Part shown: positions 6,126-13,663 of the stretch, piece after piece | Numbering within the stretch: position 1 is the first letter of the stretch | Layout: every line of letters starts with the position of its first letter | NCBI GenBank assembly: GCA_002314675.1 | Contig: DCGZ01000186.1 | Span: 1 to 13,736, forward strand | Reading direction: 5' to 3' | DNA: 13,736 bases | DNA from: Fibrobacter sp. UBA1765 | GTDB taxonomy: Bacteria > Fibrobacterota > Fibrobacteria > Fibrobacterales > Fibrobacteraceae | The notes under the pieces: generated by a model | Database searches by the model: none | What the model was told of the DNA's origin: nothing | What the model saw: the letters and a program-made list of their open reading frames with translations, nothing else | Made by a program: the position numbers and the translations under genes

Positions 6126-6154
6126 TAACTCGTTTTTTACACACAAAGTGACAC

Positions 6155-6183
6155 AAAAAGTCCCGGCTTTAAAGTCCAGGGCT
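6155..6183 (-). terminator. Probable rho-independent terminator after the xseB-ABC pair
   Basis: On the minus strand CCCTGGACTTTAAAGCCGGG (6162-6181) folds as CCC/GGG, GG/CC and CT/AG helices with two single-base bulges, and is followed by ACTTTTTGTG. It lies about 45 bases past the ABC gene stop. The imperfect stem makes it weaker than the GH8 terminator. Confidence 0.55.
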
Positions 6184-6224
6184 AAATAGACGTGATGAAC
6201 GTCACACCGGCAAAATCAGAATGC

Positions 6225-7013
6225 TTAAAATGAAATAGAGGGAACGCTTGCAATCAGCTTTTTCGTATAATCATTCTGCGGACCGGCAAGCACCTCGCTA
6301 GCAACGCCTTCTTCCATAAGCTTGCCCTTGTACATAACCATTACACGGTCAGAAATCGTGCGCACCACCTGGATGTCATGACTTATAAAAATCATGCCCA
6401 AGTTCAAGTCCTTGCGAAGACTATCAAGCAAATGCAGCACCTGCGCCTGAACAGAAACATCCAACGCGCTTGTAACCTCATCGCAAATCAAAACCTGAGG
6501 TCGCATCATAAGCGCGCGAGCTATGCCAAGGCGTTGACGCTGTCCGCCAGAAAACTCATGCGGGTATTTTTCAAGTGCGCTTTGCGGAATGCCAACTAGT
6601 TCCAGATTTTTCTTAGCAAGGGCGTCACGTTCCGCAGTAGAAACACCCTTATAGCTTAAAGGGTAAGTCAAGATTTCATGGACCGTATGGCGAGGGTTCA
6701 AGCTGGAATACGGATCCTGAAAAATCATCTGGATATGTTCGCGAGTCTTTTTCCAGACTCGTTCCGAGCCAACATCTATTTTGGAGCCATCAAAGAACAA
6801 TTCGCCAGAAGTCCAGGGCACAAGGCCAACAAGCGCTTGTGCAAGCGTAGACTTTCCGCAACCCGACTCCCCTACAACGGATAAAATTTCTCCGGCATTC
6901 AAATCAAATGAAATAGAGGAGACCGCCTCCACATAACTGACAGCACGCGAAAGCAAACCGCCTCGCAGCGGGTAGCGAATGCAAACATTCCTAGCTTCTA
7001 ACAGACTAGCCAT
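6225..7013 (-). CDS. OppF/DppF-type ABC transporter ATP-binding protein
   Basis: A 262-residue cytoplasmic ATPase of the peptide/nickel importer family. It has Walker A GESGCGKST (48-56), the Q-loop FQDPYSSLNPRHTV (98-111, characteristic of OppF/DppF), signature FSGGQRQR (154-161), Walker B VLICDE (174-179) followed by TSALD, and the switch SHD with His212. It ends at DYTKKLIASVPS and lacks the extra C-terminal Cys-containing segment of longer OppF proteins. Its ATG overlaps the end of xseB by 8 bp, which points to coupled translation. No permease, binding protein or second ATPase is in the window, so it must work with subunits encoded elsewhere. Nothing shows the substrate. A terminator follows it. 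Confidence 0.9.
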   Translation of the reverse strand: MASLLEARNVCIRYPLRGGLLSRAVSYVEAVSSISFDLNAGEILSVVGESGCGKSTLAQALVGLVPWTSGELFFDGSKIDVGSERVWKKTREHIQMIFQDPYSSLNPRHTVHEILTYPLSYKGVSTAERDALAKKNLELVGIPQSALEKYPHEFSGGQRQRLGIARALMMRPQVLICDEVTSALDVSVQAQVLHLLDSLRKDLNLGMIFISHDIQVVRTISDRVMVMYKGKLMEEGVASEVLAGPQNDYTKKLIASVPSISF

Positions 7014-7224
7014 TGTTTTCTAGTTCGCCATCGAGCGAATTCAGGGCTTCTTGCACATTTTTTTCGGTTTCAGTCAAAATTTGACGGCAACGGCGAAGCA
7101 ACACGGTTGCTTCCTGCACCTGGGTGGCAAGTTCATCGATGCCCATGTCCGAATGGTCGATTTTCGTCAAAATTTCTTCCAGACGGTCCATTGCGTTTTT
7201 GTATGTCATATTCGCTTCACTCAT
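7006..7224 (-). CDS. xseB: Exodeoxyribonuclease VII small subunit XseB
   Basis: A 72-residue, largely helical protein with the family pattern: YKNAMDRLEEILTKID, then DELATQVQEATVLLRRCRQI and LTETEKNVQEAL. It is the small subunit that binds the XseA nuclease; the complex degrades single-stranded DNA to oligonucleotides in the cytoplasm. The large-subunit gene xseA is not adjacent here. The ATG at 7224 lacks a ribosome site but has TATATT seven bases upstream, so its mRNA may be leaderless; an ATG at 7209 is possible. The gene overlaps the ABC ATPase downstream and is divergent from the lipoprotein operon. Confidence 0.9.
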   Translation of the reverse strand: MSEANMTYKNAMDRLEEILTKIDHSDMGIDELATQVQEATVLLRRCRQILTETEKNVQEALNSLDGELENNG

Positions 7225-7231
7225 GGGTAGG

Positions 7232-7239
7232 AATATAGT
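7232..7239. promoter_or_regulatory. Overlapping divergent -10-like boxes between xseB and the lipoprotein operon
   Basis: The two divergent genes are separated by fewer than 30 bases. The minus strand reads TATATT (complement of 7232-7237), seven bases before the xseB ATG. The plus strand reads TATAGT at 7234-7239, just upstream of the TTG (7245) and ATG (7254) start candidates. If both are real, the two promoters share DNA and polymerase can serve only one direction at a time. This is inference from position and sequence only. Confidence 0.35.
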
Positions 7240-7253
7240 TACATTTGCTAAGG

Positions 7254-7934
7254 ATGTTTTTTAGCAAGCTAGTTTTTAAGCGGACTTTTTCAATAATTTT
7301 CGCAGCTTTCTGCTGCGGGACGCTTTTGGCATGCCTAGATGTTCCAAGCGACTACGAAAGAGGCATCTTTCTAGAATCTGCAAACATACTTCTAATAAAA
7401 GAAAATGGCGACACCTTGAAAACCATGCAGGTTCCGGCAAACGAGAACTTCAAGCTTTTTATAAAGACGGAACCGCAGGAATTGGCTAGCGAGCTCAACA
7501 TAACCTGGTATGTGGGTAAAACAGAAATTTCAAAGAAACCGGTATACGCCTACAAGGCAGGGAACGAAATTCCAGACAGCGTATCCATAAATGACAATGC
7601 GGGCAACTACATTGGCAAAGCGATACACGTCACCCAAAATACGCCACCCGTTTTCGAAAAACTGATAAGCCCCGAAAATGGAGATACCTTAAAAAGTTAC
7701 GCAAACGCACCTATACTTTTTAAATGGGAAGCATCCGACATCGACAACGACGCTCTGACGTACATCCTTGAAGTCGACGGCAAAGGCTACGCCACAGGGC
7801 GTTCCAGTTCCGTTTACCAAGGAGGCTTCACATTCGGCAAGCATACTCTTCGCATTATAGTGCAAGACAATTTCAACAATGCAGACACCTCTAGTGCAAC
7901 CTCGTTTTACATAAAAGACAAGGAAGAACAATGA
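7254..7934 (+). CDS. Lipoprotein with Ig/fibronectin-like module (first gene of the envelope cassette)
   Basis: No named family recognised. With the ATG at 7254 it has 226 residues. A signal peptide with basic residues (K5, K9, R10) and a hydrophobic core ends in lipobox LLAC with Cys27, so the mature protein should be lipid-anchored. Residues 40-128 look like an all-beta domain ending in NDNAGNYIGKAIHV. TPPVFEKLISPENGDTL then opens a second Ig/fibronectin-like domain (about 130-220, with FKWEASDIDNDALTYILEVD), the type used for surface binding or as a spacer. An in-frame TTG at 7245 is the alternative start: AGGA lies 12 bases before it, whereas AAGG directly abuts the ATG. The stop overlaps the next start (ATGA). 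Confidence 0.8.
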   Translation: MFFSKLVFKRTFSIIFAAFCCGTLLACLDVPSDYERGIFLESANILLIKENGDTLKTMQVPANENFKLFIKTEPQELASELNITWYVGKTEISKKPVYAYKAGNEIPDSVSINDNAGNYIGKAIHVTQNTPPVFEKLISPENGDTLKSYANAPILFKWEASDIDNDALTYILEVDGKGYATGRSSSVYQGGFTFGKHTLRIIVQDNFNNADTSSATSFYIKDKEEQ

Positions 7935-9403
7935 CAAGATATTTTGTTTTCTTTCTTATCTTTTTGAGTTTGCTTACCGCATGCTCCGAGGGCGACAACT
8001 ACCTGCAAAAGGCAGACAGTTCAAGCATTCTTGTTAATGCATATATCGGCAACGAGTACGATACCATTAAAAGTATCGATATATCAACATTCGATACCAT
8101 ATACCTAAACGGAAGCGCAAGTGCTAACGGGACCCTCAAGTTAAAAACCTACTTTTGGGATAATGGCAACAACGTCCGCTTAAACGACTATCAATTCAAG
8201 GCAACCTACCCAAAGCCGGGCGTTTACTCCCCTGTATTTAGCATTGTCGATTATTTTGGCGACACTCTTAGAGACACGCTGCAAATAAGGGTTTCAACAC
8301 CACCTGTACTGGACTCGGTAAACTTTACACCAAAGCACATGAGCATGGCGATGCCTGCCGATTCCGTATACTTTGCCTGGAACCTTTTAAAATCAGAAAA
8401 CGAAAACACCTACAACTTCAGCTTGATTTGCGGGAACGATTTCAAGATAGACACCATTTTAACAGAACCGTTCTATTCGCACAAGCAACCAATGCCTGAA
8501 CTTGAATCATGCAACTGGCATGTTTCGTGCAAAAACATTTACGGGATCGAAGGGAACTCCCTTACAGGCGCATTCAGCACCGCAGGGAACTCTGGACTAG
8601 GCCGCATTAACGGGATAATACTTGCTTCGGGCATTTCGACAAGTGATATCGTTCTAACGCTTTCTACCGACAGTACGCAAGACACGTTAAAGTTAGACTC
8701 CTTTAATTTTGATACTCAAAAGCTTTCTGCGGCAAAATACACGCTCAAAATAGAAGTTCCAAAATATAAGGATTACACTCCTGATTCGGTAGAAGTCAAC
8801 CTACATGAAGGATTCTTTCTACACACAGCGCTTAGATTAATCGACAAGACAGCACCCGAGTTCCCAAGCCTTGCAAGCGATACCATTCCATACACTCAAA
8901 AATTGATACTCCCTATCAAGAATGAAGGTTTGCCGCTTACCCTCGGGAAAAGAACAATCTCTCTAGACAACAAGGAAGTGGAATCAAGCATAGACGATGA
9001 CACTCTGCAAATCCTGATTCCGGAGTACCACTTGCCAATTTGCCGAGAGCTTTCCATAAGCATTACCGATGCGGCAGCAAACAAGGCTTCTAAAAAACTT
9101 TATGTATGCCCGCAAAGCACCTGGGCAAAAATAAACAACGATACAACCATTACAACAAAAGACTCACTCGACATTTTCTACCAGGAATTAAACCCTTACA
9201 ACCTTAAGGTAAAATACATTCAATGGTCAACACCTTATAGAGACATTATCGCTGTACCGATGCCGCTTGATGAATTTGGGTATGCAAGCATAACATTCCC
9301 GAAAAACATTTTAAACGAAGGCTTACACAAAATGCAAGTAAAAACGGTATACGAAAACGGCCTTCAGGTATTCTCCTATTTTAACTTGGAGGTTACCAGG
9401 TGA
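7931..9403 (+). CDS. Multi-domain lipoprotein (PKD-like plus carboxypeptidase-regulatory-like modules)
   Basis: No named family recognised. It has 490 residues. The signal peptide ends in lipobox LTAC (Cys18), followed by Ser-Glu-Gly-Asp. Visible modules are a PKD-like domain (about 45-122, closing with SIVDYFGDT and RVSTPPVLDS), a fibronectin-like part (about 125-218), a carboxypeptidase-regulatory-like beta domain (about 226-300: INGIILASG, LDSFNF, YTLKIEVPKYKDY, DSVEV), then LIDKTAPE (303-310) and two more beta-rich parts. It is paralogous to the next gene, which shares DYxxDS and LIDKxAPE in the same order. AAGGA stands before the ATG, and the start overlaps the previous stop by 4 bp. Likely a periplasm- or surface-facing structural or binding lipoprotein. 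Confidence 0.84.
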   Translation: MTRYFVFFLIFLSLLTACSEGDNYLQKADSSSILVNAYIGNEYDTIKSIDISTFDTIYLNGSASANGTLKLKTYFWDNGNNVRLNDYQFKATYPKPGVYSPVFSIVDYFGDTLRDTLQIRVSTPPVLDSVNFTPKHMSMAMPADSVYFAWNLLKSENENTYNFSLICGNDFKIDTILTEPFYSHKQPMPELESCNWHVSCKNIYGIEGNSLTGAFSTAGNSGLGRINGIILASGISTSDIVLTLSTDSTQDTLKLDSFNFDTQKLSAAKYTLKIEVPKYKDYTPDSVEVNLHEGFFLHTALRLIDKTAPEFPSLASDTIPYTQKLILPIKNEGLPLTLGKRTISLDNKEVESSIDDDTLQILIPEYHLPICRELSISITDAAANKASKKLYVCPQSTWAKINNDTTITTKDSLDIFYQELNPYNLKVKYIQWSTPYRDIIAVPMPLDEFGYASITFPKNILNEGLHKMQVKTVYENGLQVFSYFNLEVTR

Positions 9404-10743
9404 CACTTCGAATTTTTGCGTTACTGCTTTTTGCACTTTTTATTTGCAGCTGTGGCGACTCTGTACAATACAAGGAAACAGAGCCAAAATTCCTTGTCGA
9501 TAAAATTTTCGACGTTCCAGAAAACTCGTACTACATTCTAGACACGCTCGAACCCGCAGATACCGTATTCGTAAAACAGGGGCAGACAAAAAGGCTTAGG
9601 GCCGCAGCCTACCTAGAAGATAAACTGCTAGACACAAACCGTCTGCCAGACTACTATTTCTTTAGATTCTGGAATTACGGGAACAACAACTACACAACAG
9701 AACACATTACCGTTCAAGCAGATTCTACACGTAACAAGGCATGCATTTACTCCATAGATTTTTTTGGAGACACAACCATCACATGCATCCACATACTCAT
9801 AGACACTCCTTTCGAGCTCAAGGCCAAAAGCCCTGTCAACAATCAAAGCCCAATCGACCTGGGCAAACCCACCAAATTCAAGGTTGAAGCACTCGGCATT
9901 GATCCTTGGGAAAAGGCTAGTTGTGACCTTTTCGTTTCTAGTGAACTCAAGGACTTGCACAACGCAGGTTCTCTAAAAAAATCAAACTTTGACTGCAACA
10001 AGGAACAGTCAATAACATTGACTGACAATGGCAAAGAAGTTTTTTACTGGACTGTTACCGCAAACCTATATGGTCAAAAAGATACAACAAAAGTTTCTAC
10101 CGAGCCAATGCGATTCTTTGCTAAGCCAAAAAACAATGAACCAGTCGTAATCCTGCCCATTGTCTACGAAAATGCACGAAGCAAAAGTAAAAATGGAATT
10201 TTAACATTAACAAGCAACGACTCAACCGCCATGCAGTTCCAAATAGCAGGAGATACCATTCTCTACATTCAAGGACTAAGCAATAACGCAAGCTACAAGG
10301 CTGTCGTTGAAGAAACCAAGTTCACGGACTACGCAAAAGATTCCATAGAATTTACCGTTCTCGAAAATGCATTCACATTACTCGACACCTTGAAACTGAT
10401 TGATAAAATCGCACCGGAAGCGATTCCCTTGCAGCCTAGTTTTGCGCATGAAGACTCCATACGATTCTTTGTTGCCGAGAATGGTTCTGGGATCAATGCT
10501 TTAAAGACTGCGGTCACCATTTCTGGCACTAGCGATTCCATTGCCTACAGGTACAATGGTTCAAGAATTGCATTTGCACTAAACTGCCACACCTATTGCA
10601 ACGCCTACATTCATCTAGAAGACAATGCAAAAAACAGGGCCGATCGCAAAGCATGGAAAATAAGCTTTGAATTGGATTCCATAAGAATCACGGGACCATT
10701 TCTAAGGGAAACGGCCATAAAAACGGAATTGCAAAATGAATAA
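9400..10743 (+). CDS. Multi-domain lipoprotein, paralog of the preceding gene
   Basis: No named family recognised. It has 447 residues and starts at GTG (GTGA overlap with the upstream stop) with GGAGG seven bases before. The signal peptide ends in ICSC (Cys18), a plausible lipobox, then GDS. A PKD-like domain covers about 60-135 and ends with YSIDFFGDT and LIDTPFEL, matching VDYFGDT and STPPVL of its neighbour. A beta domain follows with YKAVVEETKFTDYAKDS (299-315), then LLDTLKLIDKIAPE (327-340), again parallel to the neighbour. The last ~100 residues form another beta domain and end in a charged tail. Sequence identity outside these motifs is low, so the duplication is old. It overlaps the next gene by 8 bp. 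Confidence 0.83.
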   Translation: MTLRIFALLLFALFICSCGDSVQYKETEPKFLVDKIFDVPENSYYILDTLEPADTVFVKQGQTKRLRAAAYLEDKLLDTNRLPDYYFFRFWNYGNNNYTTEHITVQADSTRNKACIYSIDFFGDTTITCIHILIDTPFELKAKSPVNNQSPIDLGKPTKFKVEALGIDPWEKASCDLFVSSELKDLHNAGSLKKSNFDCNKEQSITLTDNGKEVFYWTVTANLYGQKDTTKVSTEPMRFFAKPKNNEPVVILPIVYENARSKSKNGILTLTSNDSTAMQFQIAGDTILYIQGLSNNASYKAVVEETKFTDYAKDSIEFTVLENAFTLLDTLKLIDKIAPEAIPLQPSFAHEDSIRFFVAENGSGINALKTAVTISGTSDSIAYRYNGSRIAFALNCHTYCNAYIHLEDNAKNRADRKAWKISFELDSIRITGPFLRETAIKTELQNE

Positions 10744-11353
10744 GCTAATAACGATTTTCGTTTTACTTATAACAGCATTCGCATTCTCTGAAGGCGAACG
10801 CATTTTGCATGTTTCTGCCCACCCGGCAAATACAGAAATCTACGTAACCGAAGGCTACCCCGATTTTTCAAAGAAAGCCGAATACATTTCACCCGCGGCA
10901 ATTCCTGTAGAATACGACGCTCCATCAATCCGCATAACACTATTCAAGCCAGGTTTCAGGGATTCCACCATTGATGTATCAATACCTAGGCTAGATGAAT
11001 CGTACCTGATGGTAATGCTGCAAGAAGAAACTCGAGAACAAGTTCTTGAAGAGCAGGAAAAGGCAATAACCAAAAGGACTCATAGAATTGTTGGCAACTG
11101 GATGCTCCTCGGAAGTCTTTTACCATACGGTTTCGCTATCACTACGGCAATTTTAAACAAGAATGCAAACGACAATGCAGAAGACATTCAAAAGAAGCTT
11201 TCTACACACAAAATTGAATCAGAAAAAACAAGACAGTTGGAAAGTGATTTTAGGGATGAACGCCGTAGCGCAAGAAACTACAAAAAGGCAACTCTATGGA
11301 GCGCTGGCGTAGGCACGGCAATCCTTGCGCTTGGACTTTACCTGAGGTTCTAA
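10736..11353 (+). CDS. PEGA-like protein with C-terminal membrane hairpin (short paralog)
   Basis: A 205-residue protein. Residues 1-18 form a signal peptide. One PEGA-like beta domain spans about 24-96 (LHVSAHPANTEIYV, AIPVEYDAPSIRITLFKPGF, DSTIDV). Then come a charged helix, a hydrophobic segment (about 120-140), a charged, coiled-coil-like stretch (about 145-182) and a second hydrophobic segment (about 186-203) ending at the terminal LRF. Predicted topology: PEGA domain in the periplasm, the charged loop in the cytoplasm. The same tail occurs in the next protein, so the two are paralogs and may pair through their helices. Its start lies 8 bp inside the previous gene, and its TAA overlaps the next ATG (TAATG). 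Function unknown. Confidence 0.82.
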   Translation: MNKLITIFVLLITAFAFSEGERILHVSAHPANTEIYVTEGYPDFSKKAEYISPAAIPVEYDAPSIRITLFKPGFRDSTIDVSIPRLDESYLMVMLQEETREQVLEEQEKAITKRTHRIVGNWMLLGSLLPYGFAITTAILNKNANDNAEDIQKKLSTHKIESEKTRQLESDFRDERRSARNYKKATLWSAGVGTAILALGLYLRF

Positions 11354-12933
11354 TGAAAAAGTTTTTTATACTAATCGGTTTAATCGTATGCGCGCTTTAT
11401 GCCAGAATGCCAGCCGAAGGTGAATCCGTTGATGTTGAACTAAAATCAGGCCTTAAGCAAAGAGCCAAGTTCGTGGGCATTCACCAAGACACAATCTTGC
11501 TCGGAGGCTACATAAAGAACCAGTTCTCCGTGGTACGTATTCCAAAGTCGTCATTTGCAAATATCAAAAGCAAAGACGGCGAAATGCTTTCCCTTGAAAT
11601 TGAAGAAGACATTGCGCCAGAAGATTCCACAGACAAAGTGGATTCCGTTCAAGCAGTTCTTCCAGATTCCAGCACACAAATTGCAGAAATCGATACCACA
11701 AAACAAGATTCAGCAGGCATTGTTAAAGACTGGAAAGGTAAAACTCTATTCATTCCATTCAACCGCCGTCCAATAGACAGTTCGTTTACGGAGAACTTGC
11801 AAAACGTTCTATTCGCCTTGCTTGATGAAGAACGCTTAAACCCGGTAAAGCCTAATGAAACCGAACTTGATGGCTGCACAGAACCGTCCTGCATTATCAA
11901 GGAGGCAAGGGAAAACCAAGTTAAGGGCGCTTTTTTTGGCAATGTTCAAGCGGCTCCAAGCGATAGCATTCTTATCGAACTTACATACTTTAACGAAAAC
12001 AATGCTGAGCCCGAAGAAGCAAGCTTTAAAGTTTCAAGCAAGAATCCGCTTGCAAGCGCTGTAGCAAGCGAAGCAATGCACAACGCCCTTTTGAAGTTAC
12101 TCGGCAAAGAAGTCAAAGTCACTGTTCCTGACACCATATATAAAAGCCCAACAGTACATTACGTTTATGTAGAAACCGAACCCGAAGACGCACTGCTTTC
12201 AAAAACAGGAGAAGAACCTATTTGCAGGACCCCATGTTCCTTTGCAACGCAGGACACGGGTTCCATAGAAGTATTTGCCTATTGGGATGTTGATGAACAT
12301 TTGTGGGCCGCCACAACAAAAATTCATATTATACCAGGAGACACAGCAAAGGCATCCGTAAAGCTCCAGAAGGTAAACCCGGCTGTCTATGTGGTAACGC
12401 ACCCTGAAGGGGCCGAAATTTATCCGGACCTTGATACAATCAAAACATTCACCTCAAGGCTCGGCGTTACTCCAAAGGCTTTGCAAACTAAAATACTTGG
12501 CGATGCCAAAATCAAAATTGTCAAGGAAGGCTACAAAGATACCACTGTCAATTTTTATGTAATGCCGACCGAAAAGAACAAGCTCGACATCAACTTGACT
12601 CCACTCACGATTCCTGCAGAAATTGAAGCACAACAGGAATGGTTCAAGGAACAAAGAAATAAAAAAATCGGAATCACGTTAATGGGAGCCTCGGTTGTTC
12701 CCTTGATCTTTGGAAGCATATTCACATACCTTGCAAGCAAGGATTATGATAAGGCAAAGGATATTCGAGAAGAGCTCAAAACACCGCATGTAGGCAATGG
12801 CACGCAATATGAAAAGAAAAAACAGGAGAATAAGGACATGGCGAATCGAGGAGACAAGAAATTGATTATAGGAATGTCCTCTTTTGGCCTTGCAGCAGGA
12901 CTTTTAGTAACGGGAATCATTTTTACTTTTTAA
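11353..12933 (+). CDS. Large envelope protein with two PEGA-like domains and C-terminal membrane hairpin
   Basis: A 526-residue protein; GAGG lies about five bases before the ATG, which overlaps the upstream stop. A longer start at 11296 would remove the signal peptide and overlap its neighbour heavily. After a signal peptide (1-17) comes a small beta domain (25-75, VDVELKSGLKQRAKFVG...), an acidic linker (80-125), and an alpha/beta domain (about 127-250) with TLFIPF, a Cys175/Cys180 pair (GCTEPSC) and KGAFFGNVQ. This pattern recalls the TolB-N/CsgG-like domain that precedes PEGA repeats in other bacterial proteins. PEGA-like domains follow (about 271-340, with CRTPC, and 345-417, with THPEGAEIYP and KEGYKDTTV). 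The tail is a hydrophobic segment (438-460), a charged loop, and a second one (504-526). Probably periplasmic and anchored in the inner membrane. Confidence 0.84.
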   Translation: MKKFFILIGLIVCALYARMPAEGESVDVELKSGLKQRAKFVGIHQDTILLGGYIKNQFSVVRIPKSSFANIKSKDGEMLSLEIEEDIAPEDSTDKVDSVQAVLPDSSTQIAEIDTTKQDSAGIVKDWKGKTLFIPFNRRPIDSSFTENLQNVLFALLDEERLNPVKPNETELDGCTEPSCIIKEARENQVKGAFFGNVQAAPSDSILIELTYFNENNAEPEEASFKVSSKNPLASAVASEAMHNALLKLLGKEVKVTVPDTIYKSPTVHYVYVETEPEDALLSKTGEEPICRTPCSFATQDTGSIEVFAYWDVDEHLWAATTKIHIIPGDTAKASVKLQKVNPAVYVVTHPEGAEIYPDLDTIKTFTSRLGVTPKALQTKILGDAKIKIVKEGYKDTTVNFYVMPTEKNKLDINLTPLTIPAEIEAQQEWFKEQRNKKIGITLMGASVVPLIFGSIFTYLASKDYDKAKDIREELKTPHVGNGTQYEKKKQENKDMANRGDKKLIIGMSSFGLAAGLLVTGIIFTF

Positions 12934-12936
12934 ATT
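12931..12936 (+). promoter_or_regulatory. Putative -10 box of a leaderless promoter for the DedA gene
   Basis: TAAATT overlaps the stop codon of the preceding gene and lies seven bases before the DedA ATG. No ribosome binding site is present there. The geometry matches the TATATT boxes before xseB and the gamma-carbonic-anhydrase-like gene. The AT-rich context lowers confidence. Confidence 0.3.
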
Positions 12937-12943
12937 TAGCCCT

Positions 12944-13663
12944 ATGAAAAAAATCGGAATTTTACTTTTGGTGGCAGCCGCCCTTGTTTGCGCTGCCGAG
13001 GTCGCGGACTCTAGCCAGGTTGCTGCAGTTGCAGAAAAAGGTAACATTTACCAAAGCATTATCGGCTGGTACAATGAACACTTGAACTATGCAACAGTCG
13101 CACTCCTGATGGTTCTTGAAAGTTCCTTCATTCCGTTCCCATCGGAGCTTGTCGTGCCACCGGCTGCTTACCGCGCATTTCAACCAGACTCAGGCCTGAA
13201 CATTGTCTTGATCCTTGTTGCTGCAACTGTCGGCGCACTCGTCGGGGCATTTATCAACTACTATTTGGCAAAATTCCTGGGCCGCCCTATAATCTGCAAG
13301 TTCGCTGATTCAAAGCTTGGCCACATGTGCCTTCTGGATTCTACAAAGGTTGACAAGGCTGAAAAATTTTTCCGTGAACACGGCGCAATTTCGACACTAG
13401 TCGGTCGCTTTATACCTGTGATCCGCCAGCTTATTTCTATACCGGCTGGTATTGCAGGCATGAAGCTTGTTCCGTTTACAGTCTTTACCGCAATCGGTGC
13501 GCTTGTATGGAACATTATCCTTGCCGTGCTCGGCTATGTTGCACACGGGCAGCAGGACATCATCCAAAAATATAACAGCGAACTTTCCATGGGCGTTGTA
13601 GGCCTTGTAGGCTTGTTCGTGATTTATATCTTGGCCCAAGCTTTTAGAAAGAAGAAGAAATAG
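12944..13663 (+). CDS. DedA/SNARE-associated family inner-membrane protein
   Basis: A 239-residue polytopic membrane protein. The DedA signatures are ESSFIPFPSE (59-68) and FFREHGAISTLVGRFIPVIR (142-161), followed by SIPAGIAGM; Arg155, Pro158 and Arg161 are the conserved core. DedA proteins act in lipid carrier recycling or scrambling (undecaprenyl phosphate and phosphatidylethanolamine in the UptA/DedA literature) and in envelope stress tolerance; which role applies here is not shown. There are about four to five hydrophobic segments between 50 and 233 and a basic C-terminal tail. An extra N-terminal stretch (1-18) looks like a signal peptide and is followed by a polar Ser/Ala region. The gene begins 10 bases after the PEGA protein and could be read through from that operon or use its own start. 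Confidence 0.9.
   Translation: MKKIGILLLVAAALVCAAEVADSSQVAAVAEKGNIYQSIIGWYNEHLNYATVALLMVLESSFIPFPSELVVPPAAYRAFQPDSGLNIVLILVAATVGALVGAFINYYLAKFLGRPIICKFADSKLGHMCLLDSTKVDKAEKFFREHGAISTLVGRFIPVIRQLISIPAGIAGMKLVPFTVFTAIGALVWNIILAVLGYVAHGQQDIIQKYNSELSMGVVGLVGLFVIYILAQAFRKKKK

Noticed and set aside
11296..11352. Upstream start for the large PEGA protein
   Set aside because: The extra 19 residues would bury the signal peptide and overlap the preceding gene by 58 bases; the ATG at 11353 has GAGG and a TAATG junction.
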